From Novosphingobium sp049354825 (GTDB taxonomy: Bacteria > Pseudomonadota > Alphaproteobacteria > Sphingomonadales > Sphingomonadaceae), in contig NZ_CP186480.1 in assembly GCF_049354825.1 (NCBI RefSeq), positions 1 to 64,000 of the forward strand: a stretch of DNA of 64,000 nucleotides. Direction: 5' to 3'. The notes below the pieces were generated by a model, which searched no databases, was not told the DNA's origin, and worked only from the letters and a program-made list of their open reading frames with translations. Below, piece after piece: positions 7,926-15,006 of this stretch (position 1 is the first letter of the stretch; every line of letters starts with the position of its first letter). The position numbers and the translations under genes are program-made.

Positions 7926-7994
7926 TCAGGGTGAAGACGCGTTCGCTCTGGACTGCGTCCCGCACCACTTCCCCTTCGAAGGCGACCGTGGCGG

Positions 7995-8381
7995 TCAGGC
8001 GGCGTGGTCGCGTTGGCGCTGGAACTGAAGGCCCAGTTGCAGGCTTTCGGCGATGCGGTCGGCCCTGAGCTGGAACGCGTTCGCGGCTGCCGGCGGCAGG
8101 ACTTCTTCGGTCACCGTCTTCCACAAACCGAGCCAGCGCTCAAAATTGGCCCGGCCCATGTGATCGGCGTGGCGCAGATGCGCGACCATCGGCTGGCCTT
8201 TGTAGCGCCCGCTGGTGAGCATGACCGATGACCAGAACGCCTCGAGCTTGCGCAGGTGGTGGTCCCAGTCCTCGATTGCCGCCTCGAAGATGGGGCCCAG
8301 GACGGGGTCGGCGCGCACGCGTTCGTAGAACAGCGGCACCAGCCTGGCGATGTCGTCCTCGGTAATGGGTGTCGGGGTCAT
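7995..8381 (-). CDS. Group III truncated hemoglobin
   Basis: 128 residues, the usual length of a group III truncated (2-on-2) globin. The pattern EDDIARLVPLFYERVRADPVLGPIFEA covers helices A-B. The haem pocket region follows: SGRYKGQPMVAHLRH carries the family's Y-x-G-x-P and proximal His, and FERWLGLWKTV the helix G Trp. These proteins bind O2 or NO and are linked to microaerobic life and nitrosative stress. It is the last gene of an apparent operon with the receiver protein (2-bp gap) and the alternative oxidase, next to FixLJ, so a role in oxygen or NO handling is likely. Confidence 0.88.
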   Translation of the reverse strand: MTPTPITEDDIARLVPLFYERVRADPVLGPIFEAAIEDWDHHLRKLEAFWSSVMLTSGRYKGQPMVAHLRHADHMGRANFERWLGLWKTVTEEVLPPAAANAFQLRADRIAESLQLGLQFQRQRDHAA

Positions 8382-8383
8382 GG

Positions 8384-8740
8384 TCAGGCGGCTTTCTGGT
8401 CACACAAGGCCGCGTCGATGGCCGCCCTGAGTTCATGAAAACGCAGCGGCTTTTCGATCAGGGCCGCGCCGGTCTCGCGGGCGCGGGCCCGAAGGCGCGG
8501 CGTGGGGTTCGTGGCGAGGAGGATCGCGGGGACGAAGCTGCCGCCCGCTCGCAAGGTCCCGAGCCAGGCCAGCCCGTCGCCGCGGTAGCCCTGGTCGATC
8601 ACCAGCGCGGCGGCGGAGGCAAGGCCGCCCTGGGAACTGCCGTCACGGGCATCGAAACCGTCGACGGCGAGGGCGAACTGCAAGGAGGACAGGACCGGCC
8701 GATCCTCGATCAGCAAGGCTATGGCGATCTTGCGGGCCAC
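8384..8740 (-). CDS. Single-domain response-regulator receiver protein
   Basis: 118 residues with the fold of a CheY-like receiver and no output domain. The first strand ends in LLIEDRP (acidic pair), the putative phospho-acceptor is the Asp in AALVIDQGYRGDGL near residue 69, and the conserved Lys is in LIEKPLRFHELR near 97. The loop after the Asp is unusual, and the Thr/Ser switch position reads LLATNP. It starts with GTG after a purine-rich AAGGAAAGG. It lies between the alternative oxidase (29-bp gap) and the truncated hemoglobin. It may accept phosphate from the nearby FixL-like kinase and act as a sink, or bind it as a partner; this is inference. Confidence 0.75.
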   Translation of the reverse strand: MARKIAIALLIEDRPVLSSLQFALAVDGFDARDGSSQGGLASAAALVIDQGYRGDGLAWLGTLRAGGSFVPAILLATNPTPRLRARARETGAALIEKPLRFHELRAAIDAALCDQKAA

Positions 8741-8769
8741 GTCCTGTCCTTTCCTTCCCTTCCCGGCGC

Positions 8770-9459
8770 TCAGGCCGCCTGCTTCCAGTGCGGCAGCAGT
8801 TCGTTATGCCCGGGGCAGGCCGCCACGGGGCCTACCGGCAGTCCGCCAAGTTCGTTGGCGAAGGCGTGATTGACGTCGCGGTGATGCGCTTCGTCGGCAC
8901 GGACGACCAGGACGACGTCGCGCAGGGTGGCATCGTCGGCCAGGCCCCAGTAGCGCTTGGCGATGGCGGGGGCGGGCACGTTCTCGCTCCGTCCCTCGTC
9001 GATTTCGGCGAGATAGTGCGAATAGCTGATCACGGCTTCTTCCTCGAAATAGCCGACCACCCGGTGCGCGGTCTTGGAGCTGACCAGGTAGAGGCCGAAA
9101 AAGAACAGGTAGAACACCCATTGCACGCCGATGATCACGGCCCGCTCGAACAAGGTGGGCTTGGAGATCTCGACGAAGGTCATCAGGTGCATGCGCTCGT
9201 TCTCGGCTTCGTCCATGAGCGTCTTGATCCAGCCCTTGTCGTCGCACATCCGGCGCAGCGCACCGAGGTGGTTGATGGTCGCGCCGACCATGCCGGGGAC
9301 CGCGGCGACCGTTTCGAGCACGACGGCGCGGTGGCCATAGCGTTCGGCGAAAAAGGTGTCGGCCGTCCAGCGCAGGACCTTGGTAAAGCCCAGCGCCACG
9401 CGGTCGGACACGCCGCGCGGGTTGTGATGGACGGACAGATCGACGAGCGGTGCGGTCAT
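8770..9459 (-). CDS. aox: Alternative oxidase (diiron ubiquinol oxidase)
   Basis: 229 residues, an AOX of the mitochondrial/bacterial type that oxidises ubiquinol and reduces O2 to water without proton pumping. All diiron ligands can be placed: LET (E49), NERMHL (E88, H91), FEEEA (about E140) and RADEAHH (E190, H193). Two hydrophobic segments (VAAVPGMVGATINHLGAL and VIIGVQWVFYLFFFGLYLV) attach it to one membrane leaflet. The ATG at 9459 has AAGGGA 8 bp upstream; the open frame to 9549 would run through the promoter. A dyad shared with the gene at 11738 lies about 92 bp before the start, beside FixLJ, which suggests oxygen control. AOX is rare in bacteria but known in Novosphingobium. Confidence 0.92.
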   Translation of the reverse strand: MTAPLVDLSVHHNPRGVSDRVALGFTKVLRWTADTFFAERYGHRAVVLETVAAVPGMVGATINHLGALRRMCDDKGWIKTLMDEAENERMHLMTFVEISKPTLFERAVIIGVQWVFYLFFFGLYLVSSKTAHRVVGYFEEEAVISYSHYLAEIDEGRSENVPAPAIAKRYWGLADDATLRDVVLVVRADEAHHRDVNHAFANELGGLPVGPVAACPGHNELLPHWKQAA

Positions 9460-9540
9460 GACAGTTTCCCTTTGAGCCTCGCAAATGCGAAGACGCTGGC
9501 TGATGACGGTCAGGTAGGCCGCTGGACGGAGCCGCGAAAT

Positions 9541-11088
9541 TTGGATCATATCCCTACCGCGCGTGCCCTAGGGGATATCACGGAGGCCGGCCGGCGCAGC
9601 TTCGCGAGCCGCTTTCTGCCCCGTTTGCCCGTTCCCGCCGCGCTGGCGCTGGCGGCGCTGGCGCTGGCCGCCGGCGCGGCCCTGCGACTGGCCCTGGGGC
9701 CGGACATCGGCGCGGGGTCTACGTTCCTGTTCCTGATGCCGGCCGTGGTCATCGCCAGCGCGCTGTCCGGGGTCCGCGCGGGACTGGTGGCGGCGGCAGC
9801 CGGCGCGGCAACGGGGCTGTGGTGCGACGGCGTGCGCGCGCCGCTCGGCTCCGGCAGCCTGATCGCCGCGGGCGCCTTTACCGCGATCGGGATCGCTCTG
9901 GCGATCGGCGGCGAGTGGTTCCAGCGCGCCCGGATCGAGACCGAAGCCGCCGCCGCGCGGCTGGCGCGGCGCGAGGCGCACTTGCGTTCGATCCTGCAAA
10001 CCGTGCCCGACGCGATGGTAGTCATCGACGAAGCTGGCCTGGTCCGTGATTTCAGCGTTACCGCCGAGCGGGCGTTCGGATGGACGCGCGGCGAAGCGCT
10101 GGGCCAGAACGTCAGCCTGCTGATGCCCGAACCCTACCGCAGCGCGCACGATGGCTACCTGGCGCGCTATTATCGCACCGGCGAAAAGCGCATCATCGGC
10201 AAGGGCCGCGTGGTGGTGGGCCAGCGAAAGGACGGCTCGACCTTTCCGATCGAGCTCTCGGTGGGCGAGGTGAACGCCGACGGCGAGCGCTTCTTCACCG
10301 GCTTCATTCGCGACCTGACCGAGCGCCAGCAGGCCGAGGCCCGCCTGCAGGAGCTGCAGCACGAGCTGATCCACGTTTCGCGCCTGACGGCGCTGGGGGA
10401 GATGGCCTCGGCCCTGGCGCACGAGATCAACCAGCCGCTTTCGGCGATCGCGAACTACCTCAACGGCAGCCGCATCCTGCTGGGGCAGGATCCGGTGCCG
10501 GCGGCGCGCGTGGCCGACGCGGTCGGCCATGCGGCGACGGAGGCCTTGCGCGCTGGCGACATCATTCGCCGCCTGCGCGACTTCGTGGCCCGCGGAGAGG
10601 CCGAGCGCCAGGTCGAGAGCCTGCCCAAGCTGGTCGAGGAAGCCAGCGCGCTCGCCCTGGTGGGGGCCAGGGAACACGGCATCCGGGTCCGGTTCGATTT
10701 CAGCCCCGAGGTCGACCTGGTTCTCGCGGACAAGGTCCAGATCCAGCAGGTGGTGCTGAACCTGGTGCGCAACGCGGTCGACGCGATGGCCCATTCCGAT
10801 TCCGCGCGGCGTGAATTGACGATTGCCATCGATCGCGCCGATGGCGACATGGCACGCGTGCGCGTGATGGACACGGGACCCGGAATTGCCGCGGACGTGG
10901 CCGACCGGTTGTTCCAGCCGTTCGTCACCACCAAGCGTACCGGCATGGGCGTGGGCCTGTCGATTTCGCGCACCATCGTCGAGGCGCACGGAGGCCGAAT
11001 CGCGACCGAAGCGCGCGCGGACGGCGGGACGCAGTTTACGTTCACCCTGGAAACGGTCGGCGAGGAGGGCATTGAAGATGGCGGTTGA
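9541..11088 (+). CDS. fixL: FixL-like oxygen-sensing histidine kinase with haem PAS
   Basis: About 515 residues. The N-terminus has hydrophobic helices (about 30-125), then a PAS domain and a HisKA/HATPase kinase. The PAS shows the haem signature of FixL: in PEPYRSAHDGYLARY the His is residue 203, with Arg six and twenty residues later matching the two sensing arginines of Bradyrhizobium FixL, then GQRKDGSTFPIELSVGE. Kinase motifs are ALAHEINQPL (phospho-His 294), LVRNAVDAM (N box), DTGPGIA and GMGVGLSISRTIVEAHGG. The start is uncertain: no ATG or GTG precedes the membrane helices. TTG at 9541 has GGAG 9 bp upstream and is used; TTG 9625 is the alternative. It overlaps fixJ. Confidence 0.85.
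   Translation: MDHIPTARALGDITEAGRRSFASRFLPRLPVPAALALAALALAAGAALRLALGPDIGAGSTFLFLMPAVVIASALSGVRAGLVAAAAGAATGLWCDGVRAPLGSGSLIAAGAFTAIGIALAIGGEWFQRARIETEAAAARLARREAHLRSILQTVPDAMVVIDEAGLVRDFSVTAERAFGWTRGEALGQNVSLLMPEPYRSAHDGYLARYYRTGEKRIIGKGRVVVGQRKDGSTFPIELSVGEVNADGERFFTGFIRDLTERQQAEARLQELQHELIHVSRLTALGEMASALAHEINQPLSAIANYLNGSRILLGQDPVPAARVADAVGHAATEALRAGDIIRRLRDFVARGEAERQVESLPKLVEEASALALVGAREHGIRVRFDFSPEVDLVLADKVQIQQVVLNLVRNAVDAMAHSDSARRELTIAIDRADGDMARVRVMDTGPGIAADVADRLFQPFVTTKRTGMGVGLSISRTIVEAHGGRIATEARADGGTQFTFTLETVGEEGIEDGG
9551..9574. promoter_or_regulatory. Dyad TCCCTA-N12-TAGGGG, putative FixJ operator
   Basis: An inverted repeat of 5-6 bp half-sites with a 12-bp spacer, 92 bp upstream of the alternative oxidase ATG and at the 5' end of the fixL reading frame. 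The same architecture, including the shared words CCTACC-N11-AGGGGAT, recurs at 12264-12287. A response regulator of the FixJ/NarL type would fit such a dyad. Confidence 0.55.
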
Positions 11089-11716
11089 AGCGGTACCCGG
11101 TGCGATTCCTCCGACCGCCATCGTCTACGTCATCGACGATGACGAAAGCGCGCGCCAGTCGCTTGAATTCCTGCTCGACGTGGCGGGAATCCGGGTTCGT
11201 TCGTTCGGCTCCGCCGATGCCTTTCTCGCCGCCTCGCCGCCGCTGGACGGCGCCTGCATCGTCACCGACGTGCGGATGCCGGGAACGGGCGGCATCGAAT
11301 TGGCCGAAGCGCTTAAGGCCCGCGCCGAAGCGGTTCCGGTCATCGTGGTGACGGGCCATGCCGACGTGCCGCTGGCGATCCAGGCGATGAAAGCCGGCGT
11401 GACCGACTTCATCGAGAAGCCGTTCGACGACGAGGCGATGCTGCGTGCCATCCGCGGCGCGCTGGCGCGGCGCGCCGACGGCGACGCCGCCGCGGCCGAA
11501 CGCCGCCAGGTGGCGGAGCGCATCGCCGCGCTATCGGGCCGCGAGCGCGACGTCATGGAAGGACTGGTGGCGGGCAAGGCCAACAAGGCGATTGCCTTCG
11601 ATCTCGACATCAGCGCGCGCACGGTCGAGGTCTATCGCGCCAACCTGATGATCAAGATGCAAGCCAGGACCTTGTCCGACCTGGTGCGGATGGTGACCGT
11701 GGCGACGATGGCGTGA
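11078..11716 (+). CDS. fixJ: FixJ-like response regulator
   Basis: 212 residues. The receiver domain has the acidic cluster VIDDDE (20-23), the phospho-acceptor D64 in IVTDVRMPGTGG, the switch Thr in VVTGHAD and Lys114 in FIEKPF. The LuxR/FixJ-type helix-turn-helix lies at about 150-205: LSGRERDVMEGLVAGKANKA then DISARTVEVYRANLM. It overlaps fixL by 11 bp and is its obvious partner. In rhizobia FixJ activates fixK and microaerobic genes. Here the neighbours (alternative oxidase, truncated hemoglobin, membrane protein) with a shared upstream dyad are the likely targets, and no nitrogen-fixation gene is present in the window. Confidence 0.9.
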   Translation: MAVEAVPGAIPPTAIVYVIDDDESARQSLEFLLDVAGIRVRSFGSADAFLAASPPLDGACIVTDVRMPGTGGIELAEALKARAEAVPVIVVTGHADVPLAIQAMKAGVTDFIEKPFDDEAMLRAIRGALARRADGDAAAAERRQVAERIAALSGRERDVMEGLVAGKANKAIAFDLDISARTVEVYRANLMIKMQARTLSDLVRMVTVATMA

Positions 11717-11737
11717 CCGGCGGGGCGGCAGCCCCGA

Positions 11738-12178
11738 TTACCGGACCGCGGCCGCGATGATGGCAATGCAGATGCCGAAGAAACCCAGCAGCAGGGGGAC
11801 CGCCAGCATCTGCCCGGCGACCGCGCGCGCGTCCATCGGGCCGGTCCAGGTGTTGAGGCTGCCGCCAGCGCGGTCGAAGGCGCCGACGCGGCGGCCGTCC
11901 ACTTTGGAAAGCACGCGCGCGGTTCCAAAGAACATGGCCGTGTAGAGGATGCTGATGACGATCGCGAACACCGCCCGGCCGTCGCCCGCGGTCGCCGCGG
12001 AAATGCCGGCAAAGAACGTCACATAACCGCCCAGCATCGTTGCCCAGATCCAGCCGGGCATTTCGAAGTCGGTATGTTCGGCCAGGACGGGCGTCCGCAC
12101 CGGCGGGGCGATGACTTGCGCCAGTTCGTTCGCCGTGACGATCCGCGCGTTGGTGTGAAGATTGGTGTCGTGCCGCAT
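11738..12178 (-). CDS. Small hypothetical membrane protein under a putative FixJ dyad
   Basis: 146 residues with three hydrophobic segments: WIWATMLGGYVTFFAGISAAT, AVFAIVISILYTAMFFGTARVL and AVPLLLGFFGICIAIIAAAV. A polar loop between the second and third (GSLNTWTGPMDARAVAGQM) is probably extramembrane. I do not recognise the family. The gene converges on fixJ with a 21-bp gap. Its upstream region carries the dyad CCCCTA-N12-TAGGGG at 12264-12287, 86 bp before the start, the same element and distance as in front of the alternative oxidase. This makes it a probable member of the same oxygen-responsive group, perhaps an accessory protein for membrane respiration; that is inference. Confidence 0.7.
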   Translation of the reverse strand: MRHDTNLHTNARIVTANELAQVIAPPVRTPVLAEHTDFEMPGWIWATMLGGYVTFFAGISAATAGDGRAVFAIVISILYTAMFFGTARVLSKVDGRRVGAFDRAGGSLNTWTGPMDARAVAGQMLAVPLLLGFFGICIAIIAAAVR

Positions 12179-12263
12179 CGCTGCCTCCGTCGCTCCCGGC
12201 CCCTGGTGGCTGGCCGTGCATCCTGGGTAGGACCGTGCAGCGGCGGGCGAAATTGCGATCTTC

Positions 12264-12287
12264 CCCCTACCAGTTCGCCCTTAGGGG
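12264..12287. promoter_or_regulatory. Dyad CCCCTA-N12-TAGGGG, second copy of the putative FixJ operator
   Basis: A perfect 6-bp inverted repeat with a 12-bp spacer in the interval between the threonine-aldolase-like gene and the small membrane protein gene, 86 bp before the latter's ATG. It aligns with the copy at 9551-9574 over CCTACC-N11-AGGGGAT and again over CGGAG...CCGG just after it. Confidence 0.6.
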
Positions 12288-12315
12288 ATTTACCGGAGCC
12301 GGCCTTGCGGGCGCT

Positions 12316-13491
12316 TCACCGTCCGTCCGAAGGGGAGCCGTCCTCAAGCAGCAGCGCGATCGCGGCGGCAAGTTCGGCGTCGTCCAGCAGCAGGCTCGAT
12401 GGCCCCATCGAAAGCTCGGTCTTCACGGCCGCTTGCCCGTCGATGTCCTTCAGGTTGGCGAACAGCCAGATGCCGGTTTCGCGGGCGACGCGGTCGCGGG
12501 CTTGCAGCAGCTCATCCCTTTCGCCGTCCAGCCGGAGGTGGAACATGCTCGTATGCGGCGGATGGGGCAGCACGCTGGCGCGCGGGTGGGCGGCGAACAG
12601 GGCGGCCACCTGCCGGGCGCGCACGATCAGCCGGGGCATGCGTTCAAGACATTCGGCAAGGTGCATGCGCGCGGAGACGACGTTGGCGGCCGCGGTGTAG
12701 AGCGTTCCGCCCTGTCGCCGCTGCCAGGTGGCCGCCTCGTCGATGAAATCGCGCGGGCCCAGCAGCATTGCGCCCGGAAGCGCGCCGACGTCCTTGTAGA
12801 ACGAGATATAGACCGAATCGAACAGCGCCGCGATCTCGGCCAGGGTGCGGCCGTAAGCCGGCGCGGCTTGCCACACGCGCGCCCCGTCGAGGTGCAGCCT
12901 GATGCCGTTTGCGCGGCACAGATCGCCGAGTTCGACCAGTTCCTCCCATGTCGGCAACTGGCCGCCGATCTCACGCGCGGGAAGTTCGACGAGCAGGCTG
13001 GCGAGGCCCGTTTCCCCGGCCACGCCGCCCGGGCCGATCGCGCGCGCAAGGTCGGCGGCGGTCGTTGGCCGGTCCGCGGCGCCGATCAGGTGCGCGGTCA
13101 GGCCGTGCAAATGACGGTATCCCAGCTCCTCGTGGAGTTCGAGGTGTGAAGTCGGGTGAAACGCGGTCGCCGGGTTCCCCGCGCGGTCGCTCCAGATCCG
13201 CAGCGCGATCGGCTGGGCCATGCACCCCGACGGCATGAAGCGCGCCGCCGGCATCGCGAACAGCGCGGCGACTTCGGCCTCGAAGTCCTCGACCAGCGCG
13301 CCCGTTCCGTAAACGTCGGGCTGCAGTCCGGGCACCGGTTCGGCCCCGACAAGCCGGTCGCCATGCTGGCGCAGCCAGGCGGCAATGGCCTCGAACTCGT
13401 CCGCCAGCCGCGCCGGCCCGTTGCCGGCAAGGTGGCGGCAGGTGAGGCGCAGCCGCGTGCGCTCGGTTTCCAGGGTGTCGCTATCAGCCAT
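12316..13491 (-). CDS. Threonine-aldolase-like PLP-dependent beta-eliminating lyase
   Basis: 391 residues of the aromatic amino acid beta-eliminating lyase/threonine aldolase fold. PLP-binding features are the small-residue loop FMPSGCMAQPIALRI, the Asp in RLHLDGARVWQAAP that contacts the pyridine nitrogen, and the Schiff-base Lys in YISFYKDVGALPGAML. The family cleaves L-threonine or allo-threonine to glycine and acetaldehyde, or related beta-hydroxy amino acids. It is longer than typical low-specificity threonine aldolase (about 340 residues) because of an N-terminal helical extension. The ATG at 13491 follows AGGGAT at 8 bp. The gene runs in the same direction as the membrane protein downstream, but that gene has its own promoter element. 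Confidence 0.8.
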   Translation of the reverse strand: MADSDTLETERTRLRLTCRHLAGNGPARLADEFEAIAAWLRQHGDRLVGAEPVPGLQPDVYGTGALVEDFEAEVAALFAMPAARFMPSGCMAQPIALRIWSDRAGNPATAFHPTSHLELHEELGYRHLHGLTAHLIGAADRPTTAADLARAIGPGGVAGETGLASLLVELPAREIGGQLPTWEELVELGDLCRANGIRLHLDGARVWQAAPAYGRTLAEIAALFDSVYISFYKDVGALPGAMLLGPRDFIDEAATWQRRQGGTLYTAAANVVSARMHLAECLERMPRLIVRARQVAALFAAHPRASVLPHPPHTSMFHLRLDGERDELLQARDRVARETGIWLFANLKDIDGQAAVKTELSMGPSSLLLDDAELAAAIALLLEDGSPSDGR

Positions 13492-13563
13492 CGGCGGATC
13501 CCTGCGGCAGCCCGGACGCGGCCGCAAGACCTCTCCCCGCTTCTGCCGGGTCCGCGGCCGCGC

Positions 13564-14841
13564 TCAGGCCGGTTCCATCACGCCGAGCAGGTCGTCGATC
13601 CCGCCCACCGCAAAGGCGGTGTACTGATCGCCGATGGCATAGGGCAGCAGGACCCGCCGGTTTCGCACCAGGGCGCCGCAGCTGTAGGTCACGTTAGGCA
13701 CGTAGCCGCCGCGCTGTTCGCCGCTGGGAAACACCAGCGGCGACGGGGTGCGCGCCAGCACCCTGGAGGGATCGTCCTTGTCCAGCAGGCACGCGCCGAT
13801 GCAATAGCCGCGGATCATGCCGACGCCGTGCGTGAAGACCAGCCAGCCCTCGTCAATCTCGATCGGCGATCCGCAATTGCCGATCTGCACGATTTCCCAC
13901 GGGTACTTGGGCTTCATCAGCGTCTCGCCGTTCTCCCAGGTGTAGAGGTCGTCGGAATAGAGCAGCCACAGGCTTTCGTTGTCCTGCCGCCCCAGCATCG
14001 CAAAGCGCCCGTCGATACGGCGCGGGAACAACGCCATGCCCTTGTAAGGCGCCATCGCGCCCATCAGGGCGCGCATTTCGTAAGTGCGGGCGTCGATCCC
14101 GCGCAGCAGTTCCTGGCGTGCGGCCTGCCCGTCGTAGGCGGTGTAGGTGCCCATCACGGTCTCCTTGCCGTCGTCCTCGGTAAATCGGACCAAGCGAAGG
14201 TCCTCGACCCCCTGCCGCTGGCTGGGCAGGACTGGGAAGATCACCGTTTCGGACAGGCTTTCGCTGTCCGCCGCGCGCATCCGGACCCACCCTTCGTTGT
14301 CGCTCTCGATCCGGGGCGGCACGCCGTGCGGGCTGGCGGGATCGATTGCCAGGTCGCTGCCGCCGTCCCAGGTTCCGGTCCGGAAGGTGACCGAGGAGAC
14401 GTGCCCTTCGCCGACCCCGCGCAGCGACAGCATGAAGCGCACGCGCTCTCCCTCGGTTTCGAGCGCGACGATGCTGGGGTTGAACAGCGCCGCCGATTCG
14501 AACGCGAATTCCTGGCTGAAATAGGCGCCGATCAGCACCCAGTCGCCCGGATCCTTGACCGTGATGCCCGCGAACGTCTCCTTCGCCTCTTCGAACCGCC
14601 GGGCGAAAAACGCCTCCACGTTGCGGTGGCGCGGCGCCATCGCCTCGAGCAATTTGAAAAGCATGCGCTCGCGCATCGACGGCGCAAGCGCGAGAACGCG
14701 CTTCACCACTTCGACAGCGCGCGGCTGGCGGCTGGCGGCGAAGGCTGCCGGGTATTCGAAGCCGAACGGCCTGATGACCGTGCGCGCCGGGTCCGGCTTC
14801 AGCTCGGCCCCGAGCTTGGTGAACACATCGGCCGCTTCCAT
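13564..14841 (-). CDS. GH130-like glycosidase/phosphorylase family protein
   Basis: 425 residues. Five-bladed propeller features of the GH130 family of beta-mannoside phosphorylases are visible: RMDGRFAMLGRQDNES-type segments (here RRIDGRFAMLGRQDNESLWLL), GNCGSPIEIDEGWLVFTHGV and GYVPNVTYSCGALVRNRRVLLPYAIGD near the C-terminus. Family members phosphorolyse or hydrolyse mannosidic links; the substrate is not determinable here. An N-terminal helical region of about 100 residues precedes the propeller. The ATG at 14841 (MEAADVFTKLG) has AGGAT upstream; the frame runs on to 14952 but that part looks non-coding. It diverges from glutaryl-CoA dehydrogenase over a 165-bp interval. Confidence 0.75.
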   Translation of the reverse strand: MEAADVFTKLGAELKPDPARTVIRPFGFEYPAAFAASRQPRAVEVVKRVLALAPSMRERMLFKLLEAMAPRHRNVEAFFARRFEEAKETFAGITVKDPGDWVLIGAYFSQEFAFESAALFNPSIVALETEGERVRFMLSLRGVGEGHVSSVTFRTGTWDGGSDLAIDPASPHGVPPRIESDNEGWVRMRAADSESLSETVIFPVLPSQRQGVEDLRLVRFTEDDGKETVMGTYTAYDGQAARQELLRGIDARTYEMRALMGAMAPYKGMALFPRRIDGRFAMLGRQDNESLWLLYSDDLYTWENGETLMKPKYPWEIVQIGNCGSPIEIDEGWLVFTHGVGMIRGYCIGACLLDKDDPSRVLARTPSPLVFPSGEQRGGYVPNVTYSCGALVRNRRVLLPYAIGDQYTAFAVGGIDDLLGVMEPA

Positions 14842-15006
14842 CCCGCCATCCTTTCCGTCCCGGCAGCACGTGCAACGCGCGAAAGCGGGATTGGGACGCA
14901 GCCGCCATGAAAACAGTGAAACGCGGTGCGGGCACGACGCGGCGGCTGGCATCGCCGCGCGTTGGCGCTAGGGAGAGTGGCGAACAACAACCGGAGTGCA
15001 CCCCCC

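Larger units (their letters stand above)
7684..7994. other. Non-coding boundary strip of the accessory region
   Basis: About 310 bases between the ImmA-type gene and the truncated hemoglobin stop codon. Short reading frames occur but none has a ribosome binding site with a recognisable product. The strip contains two related inverted repeats, listed separately, and marks the change from the less GC-rich accessory DNA to the very GC-rich chromosome core. An attachment site or a remnant of an integration junction is possible. Confidence 0.45.

Noticed and set aside
7692..8068. Short plus-strand frames in the boundary strip
   Set aside because: They have no ribosome binding site, overlap the inverted repeats, and run into the antisense of the globin gene.
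8788..9540. Extension of the FixL frame upstream, in total 766 codons
   Set aside because: The added part is antisense to the alternative oxidase gene; FixL homology begins only after about 9541.
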